DNA of 64,000 bases. Origin: Rhizobium sp. SL42. GTDB lineage: Bacteria > Pseudomonadota > Alphaproteobacteria > Rhizobiales > Rhizobiaceae. The notes under the pieces were generated by a model. The model saw nothing but the letters and a program-made list of their open reading frames with translations, was not told the origin of the DNA and did no database searches. The first letter of the stretch is position 1, and the number at the start of each line of letters is the position of its first letter. The DNA is taken from positions 1 to 64,000 of the forward strand of contig NZ_CP063399.1 of NCBI RefSeq assembly GCF_021729845.1, read 5' to 3'. This document shows, one piece after another, positions 16,687 through 26,822 of the stretch. Both the position numbers and the translations under genes were made by a program.

Positions 16687-16932
16687 ATGCCAGACGAAGT
16701 CGATATCCTTAAGCAGTACATCGCGGTGCTCGAAGAGCGCAGGCTGTTTGTCGCAGCCAGCTTGTTGAACGACAACTCTCCTCCAGAATTGCAGATCAAT
16801 ACTGCAGCCAAAAACGCCAACAGTTTCGTTCAGATCAACGCCGGCATTGTGGCCGCCAAAAATGCGTTGGCACAGATCACTAGTGCTTCACCCGAAACCC
16901 TGTTCGCACCAGTCCCCATCGCCCCTTTTTAG
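16687..16932 (+). CDS. Short hypothetical protein
   Basis: An 81-residue open frame starting MPDEVDILKQYIAVLEERR, preceded by GGGGGTGG at a good distance from the ATG at 16687; a GTG three codons upstream is a less likely start. It appears helical and soluble (LLNDNSPPELQINTAAKNAN, then NAGIVAAKNALAQI). No family recognised. The ribosome-binding site and codon pattern support a real gene. Confidence 0.5.
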   Translation: MPDEVDILKQYIAVLEERRLFVAASLLNDNSPPELQINTAAKNANSFVQINAGIVAAKNALAQITSASPETLFAPVPIAPF

Positions 16933-16973
16933 GGCTTTGGCACGGGTCCGCATCTCCTCTGTAGCCACCGAAC

Positions 16974-19900
16974 TTACTGAAAATTCCGGCTTTTCACCTT
17001 CAGCGTATCGAAGTGCAGGTCGGGTATGTAAATTTCCCGCACCTTGACGCCCATTGGCGGCCGCTCGCGACTATCCGGACTTCCCGGTGACCCATGGGCA
17101 AACTCGTCCCCACGCCCTGTAGGCACCCGGAATGTGTCCCGCACGCCAAGCCTTGCCAGATCGGTGGTCAGATCGAACATCCGTTGCGCCACCAGATGCA
17201 CGACGCCCCCTTCGCGCTGAATCTTGCCGTTTATCGCCATCATCGCGGATCCCAGCACGATACGACGCTGTTTTTCAAACAGGCTCGGCCAGACGACGAC
17301 ATTGGCGATGCCTGTCTCGTCCTCAATGGTCATGAACATGACGCCCTTGGCGCTGCCGGGCTTCTGACGGACGAGAACAAGGCCTGATGTCATCAGCCAG
17401 CGCCCGTCGCGCGCCGATGTTGCCTCGGCACAGGTGACGATATTGCGGCGGGCGAGATCCTCGCGCAGGAAGCTGACCGGATGGGCACGCAGCGTCACGC
17501 CGGTATGACCGTAGTCCTCAACGACATTGGCGCCTTCCGTCATCTGCCGAAGCGCTACATCCGGCTCCTGCTGTTCAGCGATCACCGCCCGCTCGCGATC
17601 GGCAGCCGCCGCGAATAGTGGAAGTGGCTCGTCGCGCAAGGCTTTGATCGCCCAGAGAGCATCGCGTCTTTCAAGTTTTAGGGACGGCCGAAACGCATCG
17701 GCTTCGGCGAGCTTGACCAGAGAGGCCGACGACACCCCGGCACGCCGCCACATGTCATCGATGGAAATGAAGGGTTCGTCACCCCGCGCCACCGCGATTT
17801 TCGCCGCATCCTGTTCGGGTAGGCCCCTGACCAGGCGCATCCCGAGACGCACGGCATGGCGGTCGGTCCCCTTGATCTCTTCCAGCGTGCAATCCCACCG
17901 CGAACGATTGATGCAGATCGGCCTGATCGCAACACCGTGGGCCCGGGCATCCGTGACGATCTGAGCCGGCGCGTAGAACCCCATCGGTTGCGCGTTGATG
18001 AGGGCGGCACAGAACACATCCGGATAGTGGCATTTCACATAGGAGGAGGCGTAGGCGATCAGGGCAAAGGACGCGGCATGGCTTTCCGGAAAGCCATAGG
18101 AGCCAAAGCCCTCGAGCTGCGAGAAGGTCTTTTCGGCGAATTCCTCGGTGTAACCATTCTTCACCATGCCCTGGACGAGCTTGTCCTTGAATTTGCTGAC
18201 CCCGCCGGTGAACTTGAATGTCGCCATCGAGCGCCGGAGTGCGTCGGCCTCCCCGGCGGTAAAACCGGCACAGACGATCGCCACCCTCATCGCAGACTCC
18301 TGAAACAATGGCACGCCCAGCGTCTTGCCGAGCACGGCCTCCAGTTCCGGCTTTGGATAGACCACCGCTTCCTTGCCCTCGCGCCGCCGAAGATAGGGGT
18401 GCACCATATCCCCCTGGATCGGACCGGGCCGAACGATCGCAACCTGAATGACCAGGTCATAATAGGTCTGGGGTTTCAGCCGCGGCAGCATCGACATCTG
18501 CGCGCGCGATTCGATCTGGAACGTGCCGAGGGTGTCGGCCTTGCGGATCATCGCGTAGGTCGGTGGATCTTCCGGCTCAATGGTGGCGAGATCCAGCGTT
18601 ATGCCCTTGTGCTCCCGCAAAAGGGCAAAGCCCTTGGCCATGCAGGTGAGCATTCCCAAGGCAAGCACATCGACTTTCATGAACTTGAGCGCCTCGATAT
18701 CGTCCTTGTCCCACTCGATCGTTTGGCGATCCTCCATCCGGGCCTGCTCGATCGGCACCAGTTCGTCGAGGCGGTCATTGGTCAGGACGAAGCCGCCGGG
18801 GTGCTGGCCCAGATGACGGGGCGCGCCCATCAGCTGCTGTGCCAGTTCCAATGTCAGCCGCAGGCGGCGGTCGGACATGTTCATGTTTAGCTCGTTGACC
18901 TGCTTTTCGCCGACGCCCTCCTTGCTCCAGCCCCAGACGCCGGCAGACAGCGCCGTGATCATGTCTTCAGGCAGACAGAGCACCTTGCCAACATCGCGAA
19001 GCGCACCCTTGGCGCGGTAGCGGGTGACGGTGGCACAAAGGGCGGCCTTCTGCCGGCCGTAGGTCTTGTAGATCCACTGGATCACCTCTTCGCGCCGCTC
19101 ATGTTCGAAATCGACGTCGATGTCGGGCGGCTCGTTGCGCTCTTCCGAGATAAAGCGCTCGAACAAGAGATCGTTAGCGGCCGGATCGATCGCCGTGATC
19201 CCCAGCACATAGCAGACGGCGGAATTGGCGGCGCTGCCTCGGCCCTGGCAGAGAATATCTTGAGATCGCGCAAAGCGGACGATGCTGTAGACCGTCAGGA
19301 AATACGGCGCGTAGTCGAGTTGACGGATCAGATCGAGTTCGTGATTGAGGGTCTTCACCACATCATCCGGGGCCCCTTCTGGGTAGCGATCGCGCACGCC
19401 CTCCCAGGTGAACTTTTCCAGCGTCTGCTGCGCCGTCAGTCCGGGGATGATGGCTTCCTCCGGATATTGGTATGTCAGTTCGCTCATGTCGAAGCGACAG
19501 CGATCAACGATCTCACGGGTACGGGCAAGCGCCTCGGGGTACCGGCCGAATAGCCGGTGCATTTCCTCGGGCGGCTTCAAGAAGCGATCGGCATGCCGTT
19601 CGCGCAGGAAGCCGGCCCGGTCGATGGTGGTGCGATGGCGAATGCAGGTAACGACATCCTGCAATTGTCGCCTGCCCGGTTCGTGAAACAGCACGTCATT
19701 GGTGACGACAGGACGCACCTTGTACCGGATCGCCAACGTGTTGAGCTCGTGCAAGCGTAGCTGGTCGTTCGGCCGTCGGCGCAGCGTCAGCGCCATATAG
19801 GCCCGGTCGCCAAATATCTCTTTCATCTTGCGCAGCTGAACGGCACATGCGTCATCGGCCTCGTCGGGGATCAGGATGGCGAGCAGTCCCTCAGCAAAAA

Positions 19901-20237
19901 GGGCGACATCCGTCAGATCGAGGAAGCATTTTCCTTTGCCGCCCCGTTCCTTACCACGGGATAGAAGCCGGCAAAGCCTCGAATAGGCGGCCCGGTCCGT
20001 CGGATAAACCAGCATCGACATGCCGTCGGTCAGATCGAGCCTACAGCCGACGACCAGCCGGACACCGGTTTCCTTCGCCACCTCCCAGGCGCGCACGATC
20101 CCCGCCAGACTGTTGCGATCGACGATACCAAGTGCTTCGATGCCAAGTGCCTGGGCCGTCGTAAACAGCTCATCGCAGCCGGAGGCTCCGCGCAGGAAGG
20201 AAAAATGACTGGTGACCTGGAGTTCGGCGTAGCGCAT
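16974..20237 (-). CDS. dnaE2: Error-prone DNA polymerase DnaE2 (ImuC)
   Basis: A C-family polymerase of about 1087 residues that carries out translesion synthesis with ImuA and ImuB. It starts [17 protein letters not shown], the PHP-domain start of DnaE2; the ATG at 20237 overlaps the imuB stop as TGATG. Palm motifs [18 protein letters not shown] and [16 protein letters not shown] carry the catalytic aspartates. Later [11 protein letters not shown] and [23 protein letters not shown] match DnaE2, and the C-terminal OB fold reads [15 protein letters not shown]. Expected to be SOS-induced from the LexA box at 22485. Confidence 0.95.
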   Translation of the reverse strand: MRYAELQVTSHFSFLRGASGCDELFTTAQALGIEALGIVDRNSLAGIVRAWEVAKETGVRLVVGCRLDLTDGMSMLVYPTDRAAYSRLCRLLSRGKERGGKGKCFLDLTDVALFAEGLLAILIPDEADDACAVQLRKMKEIFGDRAYMALTLRRRPNDQLRLHELNTLAIRYKVRPVVTNDVLFHEPGRRQLQDVVTCIRHRTTIDRAGFLRERHADRFLKPPEEMHRLFGRYPEALARTREIVDRCRFDMSELTYQYPEEAIIPGLTAQQTLEKFTWEGVRDRYPEGAPDDVVKTLNHELDLIRQLDYAPYFLTVYSIVRFARSQDILCQGRGSAANSAVCYVLGITAIDPAANDLLFERFISEERNEPPDIDVDFEHERREEVIQWIYKTYGRQKAALCATVTRYRAKGALRDVGKVLCLPEDMITALSAGVWGWSKEGVGEKQVNELNMNMSDRRLRLTLELAQQLMGAPRHLGQHPGGFVLTNDRLDELVPIEQARMEDRQTIEWDKDDIEALKFMKVDVLALGMLTCMAKGFALLREHKGITLDLATIEPEDPPTYAMIRKADTLGTFQIESRAQMSMLPRLKPQTYYDLVIQVAIVRPGPIQGDMVHPYLRRREGKEAVVYPKPELEAVLGKTLGVPLFQESAMRVAIVCAGFTAGEADALRRSMATFKFTGGVSKFKDKLVQGMVKNGYTEEFAEKTFSQLEGFGSYGFPESHAASFALIAYASSYVKCHYPDVFCAALINAQPMGFYAPAQIVTDARAHGVAIRPICINRSRWDCTLEEIKGTDRHAVRLGMRLVRGLPEQDAAKIAVARGDEPFISIDDMWRRAGVSSASLVKLAEADAFRPSLKLERRDALWAIKALRDEPLPLFAAAADRERAVIAEQQEPDVALRQMTEGANVVEDYGHTGVTLRAHPVSFLREDLARRNIVTCAEATSARDGRWLMTSGLVLVRQKPGSAKGVMFMTIEDETGIANVVVWPSLFEKQRRIVLGSAMMAINGKIQREGGVVHLVAQRMFDLTTDLARLGVRDTFRVPTGRGDEFAHGSPGSPDSRERPPMGVKVREIYIPDLHFDTLKVKSRNFQ

Positions 20238-21748
20238 CAGCCATAGATCCCGTGCAGGAACCATATAGCCGTTCCGGTCGCAGGATCCACGCCGTCGCCG
20301 GAGCGATAGACCCAGAAGCGATTGCCGTCCTCGTCCTCGACGGAATAGTAGTCCCTAACCGCCTCCATCTCGGATGAGCGGACCCACCACTCGCCGAACA
20401 CCCGTTCGGGCCCATCGCCGCGCTTGATGCGCCGGCGTTTTCCCCGCCAAGTCATCGATGCCGGCGGATGATCGGGGGTGAGCGCAATCACCTCGATACG
20501 TTCCGGGTGCGCCAATATCCGGCTTGGCCGCGGCCAGCGGGTCGGCCACACTTGACCGAGTTTCGCGGCGACAGGAGAGACACGGCCGACATTGCGCTCG
20601 GGAACGTCGCTTTCGACCGGCGCCAGCCGATACATGCGCTGGCCGCGATTTCCAAAACTGCCGAGCAGCCGTGTGACATCGACGACGGTTTCTTCGACAA
20701 GCGAGGAGATGGACTGCTTTTCTCCGAACGGCTCGATCATCGTCGCTGCAAGGGTCAGTTTCTCGATGCCAAAACCGGGATCTATCTTCTCGATGCTGGA
20801 ACAGAGAAGCTTTGTCAGGTGCGCAATATCGCGTACCGGCTTGGCCGTTCCGGCACGCAGGGACTGCAAAGTGTTGTCGACGCGGTAGATAATCAGATCG
20901 GCGCGACGTACGCCCTGCCCGCGCACCTCCAGCGCGGCGCAGAGTTCGACCACCAGTTTGCCGATATATTTGGCGATGGTCTCGGCAGCCCCGATCGGCT
21001 CGGAAAAGGAACGCGCCACTTCGACCAGATCCGACGTGCGAATGGGTTCGATCGGTTCGACGAGACGTCCAAACATCTGATCGAGCCTGCGGCCGACCTC
21101 CGGCCCGAAACGCAGTGTCAGAGGCGCCCGCGGCGTTGCGGAAAGCTCGCCGACGGTCCTAAATCCCAGCACCACCAGACCGCTCACGATATCGGACGGA
21201 AGACGAAGGCTGGAAACCGGCAGGTTGACGACGGCCTTAGCCGTCTCACCAGCCGGGACAATGATCACCTCGCTCCGCGTGGCGCGGGCAATCGCATGGG
21301 CACTGCCCCAAGTGTCGGCGATGGCGCCGCGGGCCTGAAGGCCGTGGCCTCTCAGAGCGTTGACAAGACCAGTCAGCATCGGCAACTCACCGCCGCGCAA
21401 ATGGTCGGCGCCCTCGGTATCCATGACGATGCCGTCGGGACTGTCGATCGCTACCACCGGCGTATACTGGCGCAGCATCCACAGCGCCAGGCGCTCAATC
21501 ACCAAGGCATCAGCGTTGGGGTCGGCATCAACGAGATGCAGACCGGATATCATCGCCTGGGCTTTGGCGGCGGGCATGCCGATGCGGACGCCGGCCTTGA
21601 AAGCCGCAGCGTCGATTGCCGTTACGGTGCGTTTCGATCCACTGCGCGCAACGACCACGACCGGTGTTTCAGGCAAAATTCCGGGATCCGCGCGTCTGAT
21701 CCTGTCCGTCGCGAGCGTGGGGAGAAAGACTGATACGACCCGTGGCAT
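20237..21748 (-). CDS. imuB: ImuB, Y-family polymerase-like protein
   Basis: About 503 residues, starting [19 protein letters not shown]. It has the Y-family fold but lacks the catalytic acidic residues of true Y polymerases, as expected for ImuB, which acts as the hub linking DnaE2 to the sliding clamp. Conserved parts include [20 protein letters not shown] and [22 protein letters not shown], the latter typical of the C-terminal domain. The start overlaps the imuA 3' end by about 80 bp and its stop overlaps the dnaE2 start, so the three genes are translationally coupled. Confidence 0.93.
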   Translation of the reverse strand: MPRVVSVFLPTLATDRIRRADPGILPETPVVVVARSGSKRTVTAIDAAAFKAGVRIGMPAAKAQAMISGLHLVDADPNADALVIERLALWMLRQYTPVVAIDSPDGIVMDTEGADHLRGGELPMLTGLVNALRGHGLQARGAIADTWGSAHAIARATRSEVIIVPAGETAKAVVNLPVSSLRLPSDIVSGLVVLGFRTVGELSATPRAPLTLRFGPEVGRRLDQMFGRLVEPIEPIRTSDLVEVARSFSEPIGAAETIAKYIGKLVVELCAALEVRGQGVRRADLIIYRVDNTLQSLRAGTAKPVRDIAHLTKLLCSSIEKIDPGFGIEKLTLAATMIEPFGEKQSISSLVEETVVDVTRLLGSFGNRGQRMYRLAPVESDVPERNVGRVSPVAAKLGQVWPTRWPRPSRILAHPERIEVIALTPDHPPASMTWRGKRRRIKRGDGPERVFGEWWVRSSEMEAVRDYYSVEDEDGNRFWVYRSGDGVDPATGTAIWFLHGIYG

Positions 21749-22424
21749 CGCAGGCACCTATTTCAAATTCTGCGGCTGCTCCCGCTCTTGCTCTGATCAG
21801 TTCCGCCAGCCACCGCGCCCGGCCGATGCCCGGCACGGGAAGCGGCTCGGAAGGCAAAACACTGATACGCCACCGTGTTGTGGCGGCCGTCGGCTGCCCG
21901 AAATCGGCGGCCTCCGTCGGGCGACGCCATCGTCGAAGCGCAATCCCGATCGTTCCTGAAGCCTCGGCTGCAAGCTGCAACCGTCTGGAAGCCGTCATCG
22001 GTAGACGCACCAGCTCGGCAACGACGGCGCCAAGCCCACCGAAACGCAGGCCCTCTTCGAAATTCGTCAGAACGTCCTCTTCCCGGTCGGCTTCGACATA
22101 GATCACCCGGTCATGATGGAGCCCCGCCTGGGCAAGAGCCGGCGCAAAGAGATCCGGCCGTGTCAGGCACCAGAGCACGTCGCCCTTGGTTCGCGCGACG
22201 ATGCCTGCGACAAACAGCGCGGCTGCTGCCCCATGAACTGCGTCTGCCCCGCCACCGGCCACCTCATGCAGGGCACCGAAGGCCAGCCCGCCACCGGGAA
22301 GCTTTGCGTCGATATCGGCAAGACCGAATGACAGAACCTCACCCTTGCGCACAGCTCTGCCTTCGAGGCGCTGGATGCGCTCGCGAAGATCTGCGATGGT
22401 CGGGTTGAGGGCGGAGTCATGCAT
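21669..22424 (-). CDS. imuA: ImuA, SOS mutagenesis accessory protein
   Basis: A 251-residue RecA-like protein without a convincing Walker A lysine. It has LRERIQRLEG, LPGGGLAFGALHEVAGGGADA and RTKGDVLWCLTRPDLFAPALAQAGL, all typical of ImuA in alphaproteobacteria. It is the first gene of imuA-imuB-dnaE2 and lies about 60 bp downstream of a LexA box. The overlap with imuB suggests coupled translation. Confidence 0.92.
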   Translation of the reverse strand: MHDSALNPTIADLRERIQRLEGRAVRKGEVLSFGLADIDAKLPGGGLAFGALHEVAGGGADAVHGAAAALFVAGIVARTKGDVLWCLTRPDLFAPALAQAGLHHDRVIYVEADREEDVLTNFEEGLRFGGLGAVVAELVRLPMTASRRLQLAAEASGTIGIALRRWRRPTEAADFGQPTAATTRWRISVLPSEPLPVPGIGRARWLAELIRARAGAAAEFEIGACDATGRISLSPHARDGQDQTRGSRNFA

Positions 22425-22484
22425 GGGCTGCGGATATCTTCTCGATGCTGTTCAGGGCTTTCCAGCAGCGATCGCGGCTGTTAT

Positions 22485-22499
22485 GTTCTTTATTTGTTC
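22485..22499. promoter_or_regulatory. LexA (SOS) box, GTTC-N7-GTTC
   Basis: GTTCTTTATTTGTTC matches exactly the alphaproteobacterial SOS box GTTC-N7-GTTC. It lies 61 bp upstream of imuA and about 130 bp upstream of the divergent helicase gene, so it could control both directions. Confidence 0.85.
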
Positions 22500-22628
22500 T
22501 TGCCTGCCACATGAGTCAATGCTGATTCTTGCGGTGGCTAAAGCGGGGATGGCGGGTTGCTGCGCACAAGCGACGTGCATCCAGCCCAAAACGGCCAGAA
22601 CAGACAGGCACTTATCGGGGATCACGGC

Positions 22629-24695
22629 ATGACGGTTGCCTATCTGGAAAAACTGAACGAACAGCAGCGTCAGGCTGTGGAACACGGCGTTGGACTGGCA
22701 GACGGACAGGAGGCAGGACCGCTGTTGATCATCGCCGGCGCCGGATCCGGCAAGACCAATACCTTGGCGCACCGGGTCGCTCATCTGATCGTCAACGGCG
22801 CCGATCCGCGCCGGATCCTGCTGATGACATTTTCCCGTCGAGCGGCGTCCGAAATGGCGCGCCGTGTCGAGCGGATCTGTCAACAGGTGCTTGGTGCCAA
22901 TTCCGGGATCCTCACCGATGCGCTTTCCTGGTCCGGCACGTTTCATGGGATCGGCGCACGGTTGCTGCGGATCTATGCCGAGCAGATCGGGCTCAATGTG
23001 GATTTCACCATCCACGATCGCGAAGACAGCGCCGACCTGATGAACCTTGCCCGTCACGAGCTCGGATTCTCCAAGACCGAAAGCCGGTTTCCGTCCAAGG
23101 GCACGTGTCTGTCGATCTATTCGCGTGCGGTCAATTCACAGGCGCCGCTGAACGAGATCCTGCGCCAGCATTATCCTTGGGTGGCGACTTGGGAAGAACA
23201 GCTGAAGCAGCTGTTTTCCGCTTACGTCGAAGCCAAGCAGGCCCAGAACGTGCTCGATTACGACGATCTTCTGCTCTACTGGGCGCAGATGGTCAGCGAT
23301 CCTGATCTTGCCGACGATATCGGCAATCGCTTCGACCATGTCATGGTCGATGAATACCAGGATACCAACAGGCTTCAGGCCTCGGTGTTGATGGCGCTTA
23401 AACCCGGCGGGCGTGGGTTGACGGTGGTCGGCGATGATGCGCAGTCGATCTATTCGTTTCGGGCGGCAACCGTTCGCAACATCCTCGATTTTCCGACGTC
23501 CTTCAGCCCGGCCGCCGACATCATCACGCTCGATCGCAATTACCGCTCGACGCAGCCTATCCTGACGGCTGCCAATGGCGTCATCGATCTGGCGCGCGAG
23601 CGCTTCACCAAGAACCTGTGGACCGACCGGCAATCGATGGAGCGACCAAAGCTCGTCAGCGTCAAGGACGAGACTGAACAGGCGAATTTCATTGTCGACC
23701 AGGTGCTGGCCAATCGCGAGACCGGCATGACGCTGAAGAACCAAGCCGTGTTGTTTCGCACATCCAGTCATAGCGGTCCGCTTGAGGTCGAGCTCACCCG
23801 CCGTAACATTCCCTTCGTCAAATTCGGCGGGCTGAAGTTTCTCGACAGCGCCCACGTGAAAGACATGCTGGCGGTGCTGCGGTTTGCCCAGAACCCGCGC
23901 GACCGGGTCGCAGGCTTCCGGCTGCTGCAGATGCTACCTGGGATCGGGCCGAAGACGGCCGGCAATATTCTCGAGACGATCGCAGCCGACCCCGAGCCTT
24001 TGCTTGCCCTTGCCGAAATCCCCGCCCCGCCCAAGACCGGCGAGGACTGGACAGGTTTCGTTCAGTTGCTGACAGGCCTGCGCAAGACCGAGGATGGTTG
24101 GCCGTCCGATATCGGGCAGGCGCGCCTCTGGTACGAGCCCCATCTCGATCGCATCCACGAGGATGCCGACACGCGCAAGGCCGACCTGCTGCAGCTTGAG
24201 CAAATCGCCAGCGGCTATCCCTCGCGCGAGCGCTTCCTGACCGAACTGACGCTTGATCCGCCGGATGCCACCAGCGATCAGGCAGGGGTACCACTGCTTG
24301 ACGAGGACTATCTGATCCTGTCGACCATTCATTCGGCCAAGGGCCAGGAATGGCGAGCGGTGTTCATGCTCAATGTTGTCGACGGCTGCATTCCGTCTGA
24401 TCTTGGAACCGGCACGACCCAGGAACTCGAGGAAGAACGCCGGCTGCTCTATGTCGCCATGACACGCGCAAGAGACAGTCTTTCACTGATCACGCCGCAG
24501 CGGTTTTTTACCCATGGGCAGAACGCGCAAGGGGATCGGCACGTTTATGCGGCAAGGACGCGGTTCATCCCGGCAATGCTGCTGCAATTCTTCGAAGTGA
24601 CGACATGGCCAAAGGTATCGGCCACCAGGTCAGAGCGAAGCGTGCAGCAGATCCGTATCGATGTCGCGGAGCGCATGCGCGCCATGTGGAAATAG
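22629..24695 (+). CDS. UvrD/Rep-family ATP-dependent DNA helicase
   Basis: A 688-residue superfamily 1A helicase. Motifs in order: Q motif LNEQQRQAVEH, Walker A AGAGSGKTNT, motif Ia MTFSRRAASEM, Walker B MVDEYQDTN, motif III VVGDDAQSIYSFRAA, motif IV DRNYRSTQPIL, motif V STIHSAKGQEW and motif VI LLYVAMTRAR. The start is placed at MTVAYLEKLN because GGGGA lies 8 bases upstream; the frame is open for 24 more codons but these have no family match. It is divergent from imuA and followed closely by the SRAP and dinB genes, which points to a role in damage processing. Confidence 0.92.
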   Translation: MTVAYLEKLNEQQRQAVEHGVGLADGQEAGPLLIIAGAGSGKTNTLAHRVAHLIVNGADPRRILLMTFSRRAASEMARRVERICQQVLGANSGILTDALSWSGTFHGIGARLLRIYAEQIGLNVDFTIHDREDSADLMNLARHELGFSKTESRFPSKGTCLSIYSRAVNSQAPLNEILRQHYPWVATWEEQLKQLFSAYVEAKQAQNVLDYDDLLLYWAQMVSDPDLADDIGNRFDHVMVDEYQDTNRLQASVLMALKPGGRGLTVVGDDAQSIYSFRAATVRNILDFPTSFSPAADIITLDRNYRSTQPILTAANGVIDLARERFTKNLWTDRQSMERPKLVSVKDETEQANFIVDQVLANRETGMTLKNQAVLFRTSSHSGPLEVELTRRNIPFVKFGGLKFLDSAHVKDMLAVLRFAQNPRDRVAGFRLLQMLPGIGPKTAGNILETIAADPEPLLALAEIPAPPKTGEDWTGFVQLLTGLRKTEDGWPSDIGQARLWYEPHLDRIHEDADTRKADLLQLEQIASGYPSRERFLTELTLDPPDATSDQAGVPLLDEDYLILSTIHSAKGQEWRAVFMLNVVDGCIPSDLGTGTTQELEEERRLLYVAMTRARDSLSLITPQRFFTHGQNAQGDRHVYAARTRFIPAMLLQFFEVTTWPKVSATRSERSVQQIRIDVAERMRAMWK

Positions 24696-24704
24696 GAGGA
24701 TGGC

Positions 24705-25382
24705 ATGTGCAATCTCTACAATGTGACCACCACCCGTGAGGCGGTTCTTCAGTTCACAAAGGCGATCAGGGATCACGCAGGCTGGAATGAAGCAAGCTTT
24801 GACGTCTATCCAGGATATCAGGCGCCGGTTGTGCGCGTCGGCGACGACGGGGCCCGAGAGATTGCGCGCGCGACCTGGGGCATGCCCTCGCCACCGGCCT
24901 ATGTGAAGAATTACGATCCCGGCGTCACCAATATCCGCAATGTCGGTTCGCCTCACTGGCGCCGCTGGCTTGGCAGCACCAGCCGCTGTGTCGTGCCATT
25001 CACCTCCTTTGCAGAGCCGGATCCGGCCAGCAAGGTCGAAGGCGGCCGTGTACCGAATGCGTGGTTTGCCGGCAAAGAGGATCGGCCATTGATGTTTTTC
25101 GCGGGGCTCTGGACCCCTTGGAAGGGTGTACGGAAAGTCAGGGATGGTGAGCAGGAATACGAACTCTTCGGGTTTCTGACCACGTCGCCGAACGAGATTG
25201 TCTCTCCCATCCATGAAAAGGCCATGCCGGCAATCCTGACCACGCCAGAAGAGGTAGATCTCTGGCTAACAGCGCCCTGGGAAGAAGCACGCCATCTGCA
25301 ACGCCCCCTTCCCGCCAATATGCTGGTGATCGTGCCGCCTCAGCCCAAACCCAATTTGGACAATGAAAGTCTGTCGCTGTGA
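24705..25382 (+). CDS. SRAP-domain protein (SOS response-associated, YedK/HMCES type)
   Basis: A 225-residue SRAP protein. After Met removal the catalytic Cys2 (MCNLYNVT) is N-terminal and can form a thiazolidine link with abasic sites in single-stranded DNA. The conserved NIRNVGSPHWRRW, CVVPFTSFAEP and IHEKAMPAIL segments carry the remaining active-site residues. AGGAGG precedes the ATG. The gene starts 9 bp after the helicase stop, so they are probably one transcript. Confidence 0.92.
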   Translation: MCNLYNVTTTREAVLQFTKAIRDHAGWNEASFDVYPGYQAPVVRVGDDGAREIARATWGMPSPPAYVKNYDPGVTNIRNVGSPHWRRWLGSTSRCVVPFTSFAEPDPASKVEGGRVPNAWFAGKEDRPLMFFAGLWTPWKGVRKVRDGEQEYELFGFLTTSPNEIVSPIHEKAMPAILTTPEEVDLWLTAPWEEARHLQRPLPANMLVIVPPQPKPNLDNESLSL

Positions 25383-25466
25383 TCCGCGGCCTCTATCACA
25401 ACAGGGAAAGCCAACTGACCGGTCAGCGCGCACCGAGGTCGCCATGCAAACTGGGGAGCCTAAGGG

Positions 25467-26549
25467 ATGGATAGCGCCCCGGTGCGTAAGATCATCCATG
25501 TGGACATGGATGCCTTCTATGCCTCGGTTGAGCAGCGCGACAATCCGGACTTGCGCGGACGACCGCTAGCCGTCGGCGGATCGGCAGCTCGTGGCGTCGT
25601 GGCGGCGGCAAGTTATGAGGCAAGGAGCTTCGGCGTACATTCGGCCATGCCATCGGTGACCGCCAGGCGGAAATGCCCTGATCTGATCTTCGTGCCACCG
25701 CGTTTCGAGGTCTATCGGCAGGTCTCGCAGCAGATCCGAGAGATTTTTGCCGAGTACACGCCCCTGATTGAGCCACTTTCACTCGACGAGGCCTATCTCG
25801 ATGTCACCGAGAACCGGAAAGGCATGGAGATCGCGACCGAGATTGCGCTGGAAATCCGCGCGAAGATCAAGGATGTCACCGGGCTTAATGCCTCTGCCGG
25901 CATCTCCTACAACAAGTTCCTGGCCAAGATGGCGAGCGATTTGAACAAGCCAAATGGCCAGGCAGTCATCACGCCGAAGAACGGCCCGGGCTTTGTCGAG
26001 GCCCTTCCCGTCAAGAAATTCCATGGGGTGGGACCGGCAACTGCCGAGCGGATGAAACGGCACGGAATCGAGACAGGCCTCGATCTCAAGTCGAAGTCGC
26101 TCGCCTTCCTTCAGCAAAATTTTGGCAAGTCCGGCCCGTATTTCTACGGCATTGCCCGGGGGATCGATGAACGCCGCGTCAGACCCGACCGCATCCGCAA
26201 ATCGGTTGGCGCCGAGGACACGTTTATCGAGGATATCGACAATCTCGATCAGGCCAAAGCGGAGCTGCGGCCCTTGGCCGAGAAAGTCTGGCGGTATTGC
26301 GAGGCGCACGACATCACGGGAAAGACGATCACGGTCAAAATCAAATATTCGGACTTTAGCCAGGCGACACGCAGCAGGACCGTCGCGGGATACGTATCGG
26401 GCATCGACACGATCCTGGAGATAGCGGAGCCCCTGCTCGCCACAGTATTCCCGTTCAAACGCCCGGCGCGGCTGCTCGGAATTACCCTGTCTTCGCTCAA
26501 CACTGAGGAGATCCGGCAGGAACCACAGCTCACTCTCGAACTGCGATGA
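25467..26549 (+). CDS. dinB: DNA polymerase IV (Y family)
   Basis: A 360-residue Y-family polymerase. VDMDAFYASVE carries the first catalytic aspartates, PLSLDEAYLDVT the second acidic pair; YEARSFGVHSAMP and GISYNKFLAKMASD are family signatures. The C-terminus ends in QLTLEL, a QLxLxL-type sliding-clamp binding motif. Unlike ImuB it keeps the catalytic residues. It follows the helicase and SRAP genes on the same strand, 84 bp after the SRAP stop; no own LexA box is seen directly upstream. Confidence 0.93.
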   Translation: MDSAPVRKIIHVDMDAFYASVEQRDNPDLRGRPLAVGGSAARGVVAAASYEARSFGVHSAMPSVTARRKCPDLIFVPPRFEVYRQVSQQIREIFAEYTPLIEPLSLDEAYLDVTENRKGMEIATEIALEIRAKIKDVTGLNASAGISYNKFLAKMASDLNKPNGQAVITPKNGPGFVEALPVKKFHGVGPATAERMKRHGIETGLDLKSKSLAFLQQNFGKSGPYFYGIARGIDERRVRPDRIRKSVGAEDTFIEDIDNLDQAKAELRPLAEKVWRYCEAHDITGKTITVKIKYSDFSQATRSRTVAGYVSGIDTILEIAEPLLATVFPFKRPARLLGITLSSLNTEEIRQEPQLTLELR

Positions 26550-26559
26550 CTCTACACAT

Positions 26560-26721
26560 CGGAGATCTTCTCCCCCGACAGTTGCGATGAGGGACGCGGC
26601 AATGCTTGAAGGCCTCAGTTTGTCGACAGTCGCATTCCACCTCAGTAATGCCCGGCGAGCGCTTGGCGCCGCCAGCATGGCCCAGGCGATCGCAATCGCG
26701 ACCCAGCGCCAGCTGATTTGA
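26560..26721 (+). pseudogene. 3' fragment of a LuxR-family regulator gene
   Basis: In one frame the sequence reads DAAMLEGLSLSTVAFHLSNA and then RRALGAASMAQAIAIATQ, ending at a stop at 26719-26721. This is the C-terminal LuxR-type helix-turn-helix (ISxxTVxxHLxxAxxKLGA pattern) and the following helix. No ligand-binding domain and no proper start precede it, so only the 3' end of the gene remains. It may be the relic of a TraR-like or orphan quorum-sensing regulator. Confidence 0.65.
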
Positions 26722-26822
26722 GCGGGATTCACACAAAAGCCGACAGAAGACGGCGGCTTTTCCTTCAAAAACTATGAAATGTGCGAGTAGACGGAGCACA
26801 ACCTTTGTCCTATCGATTGGCT

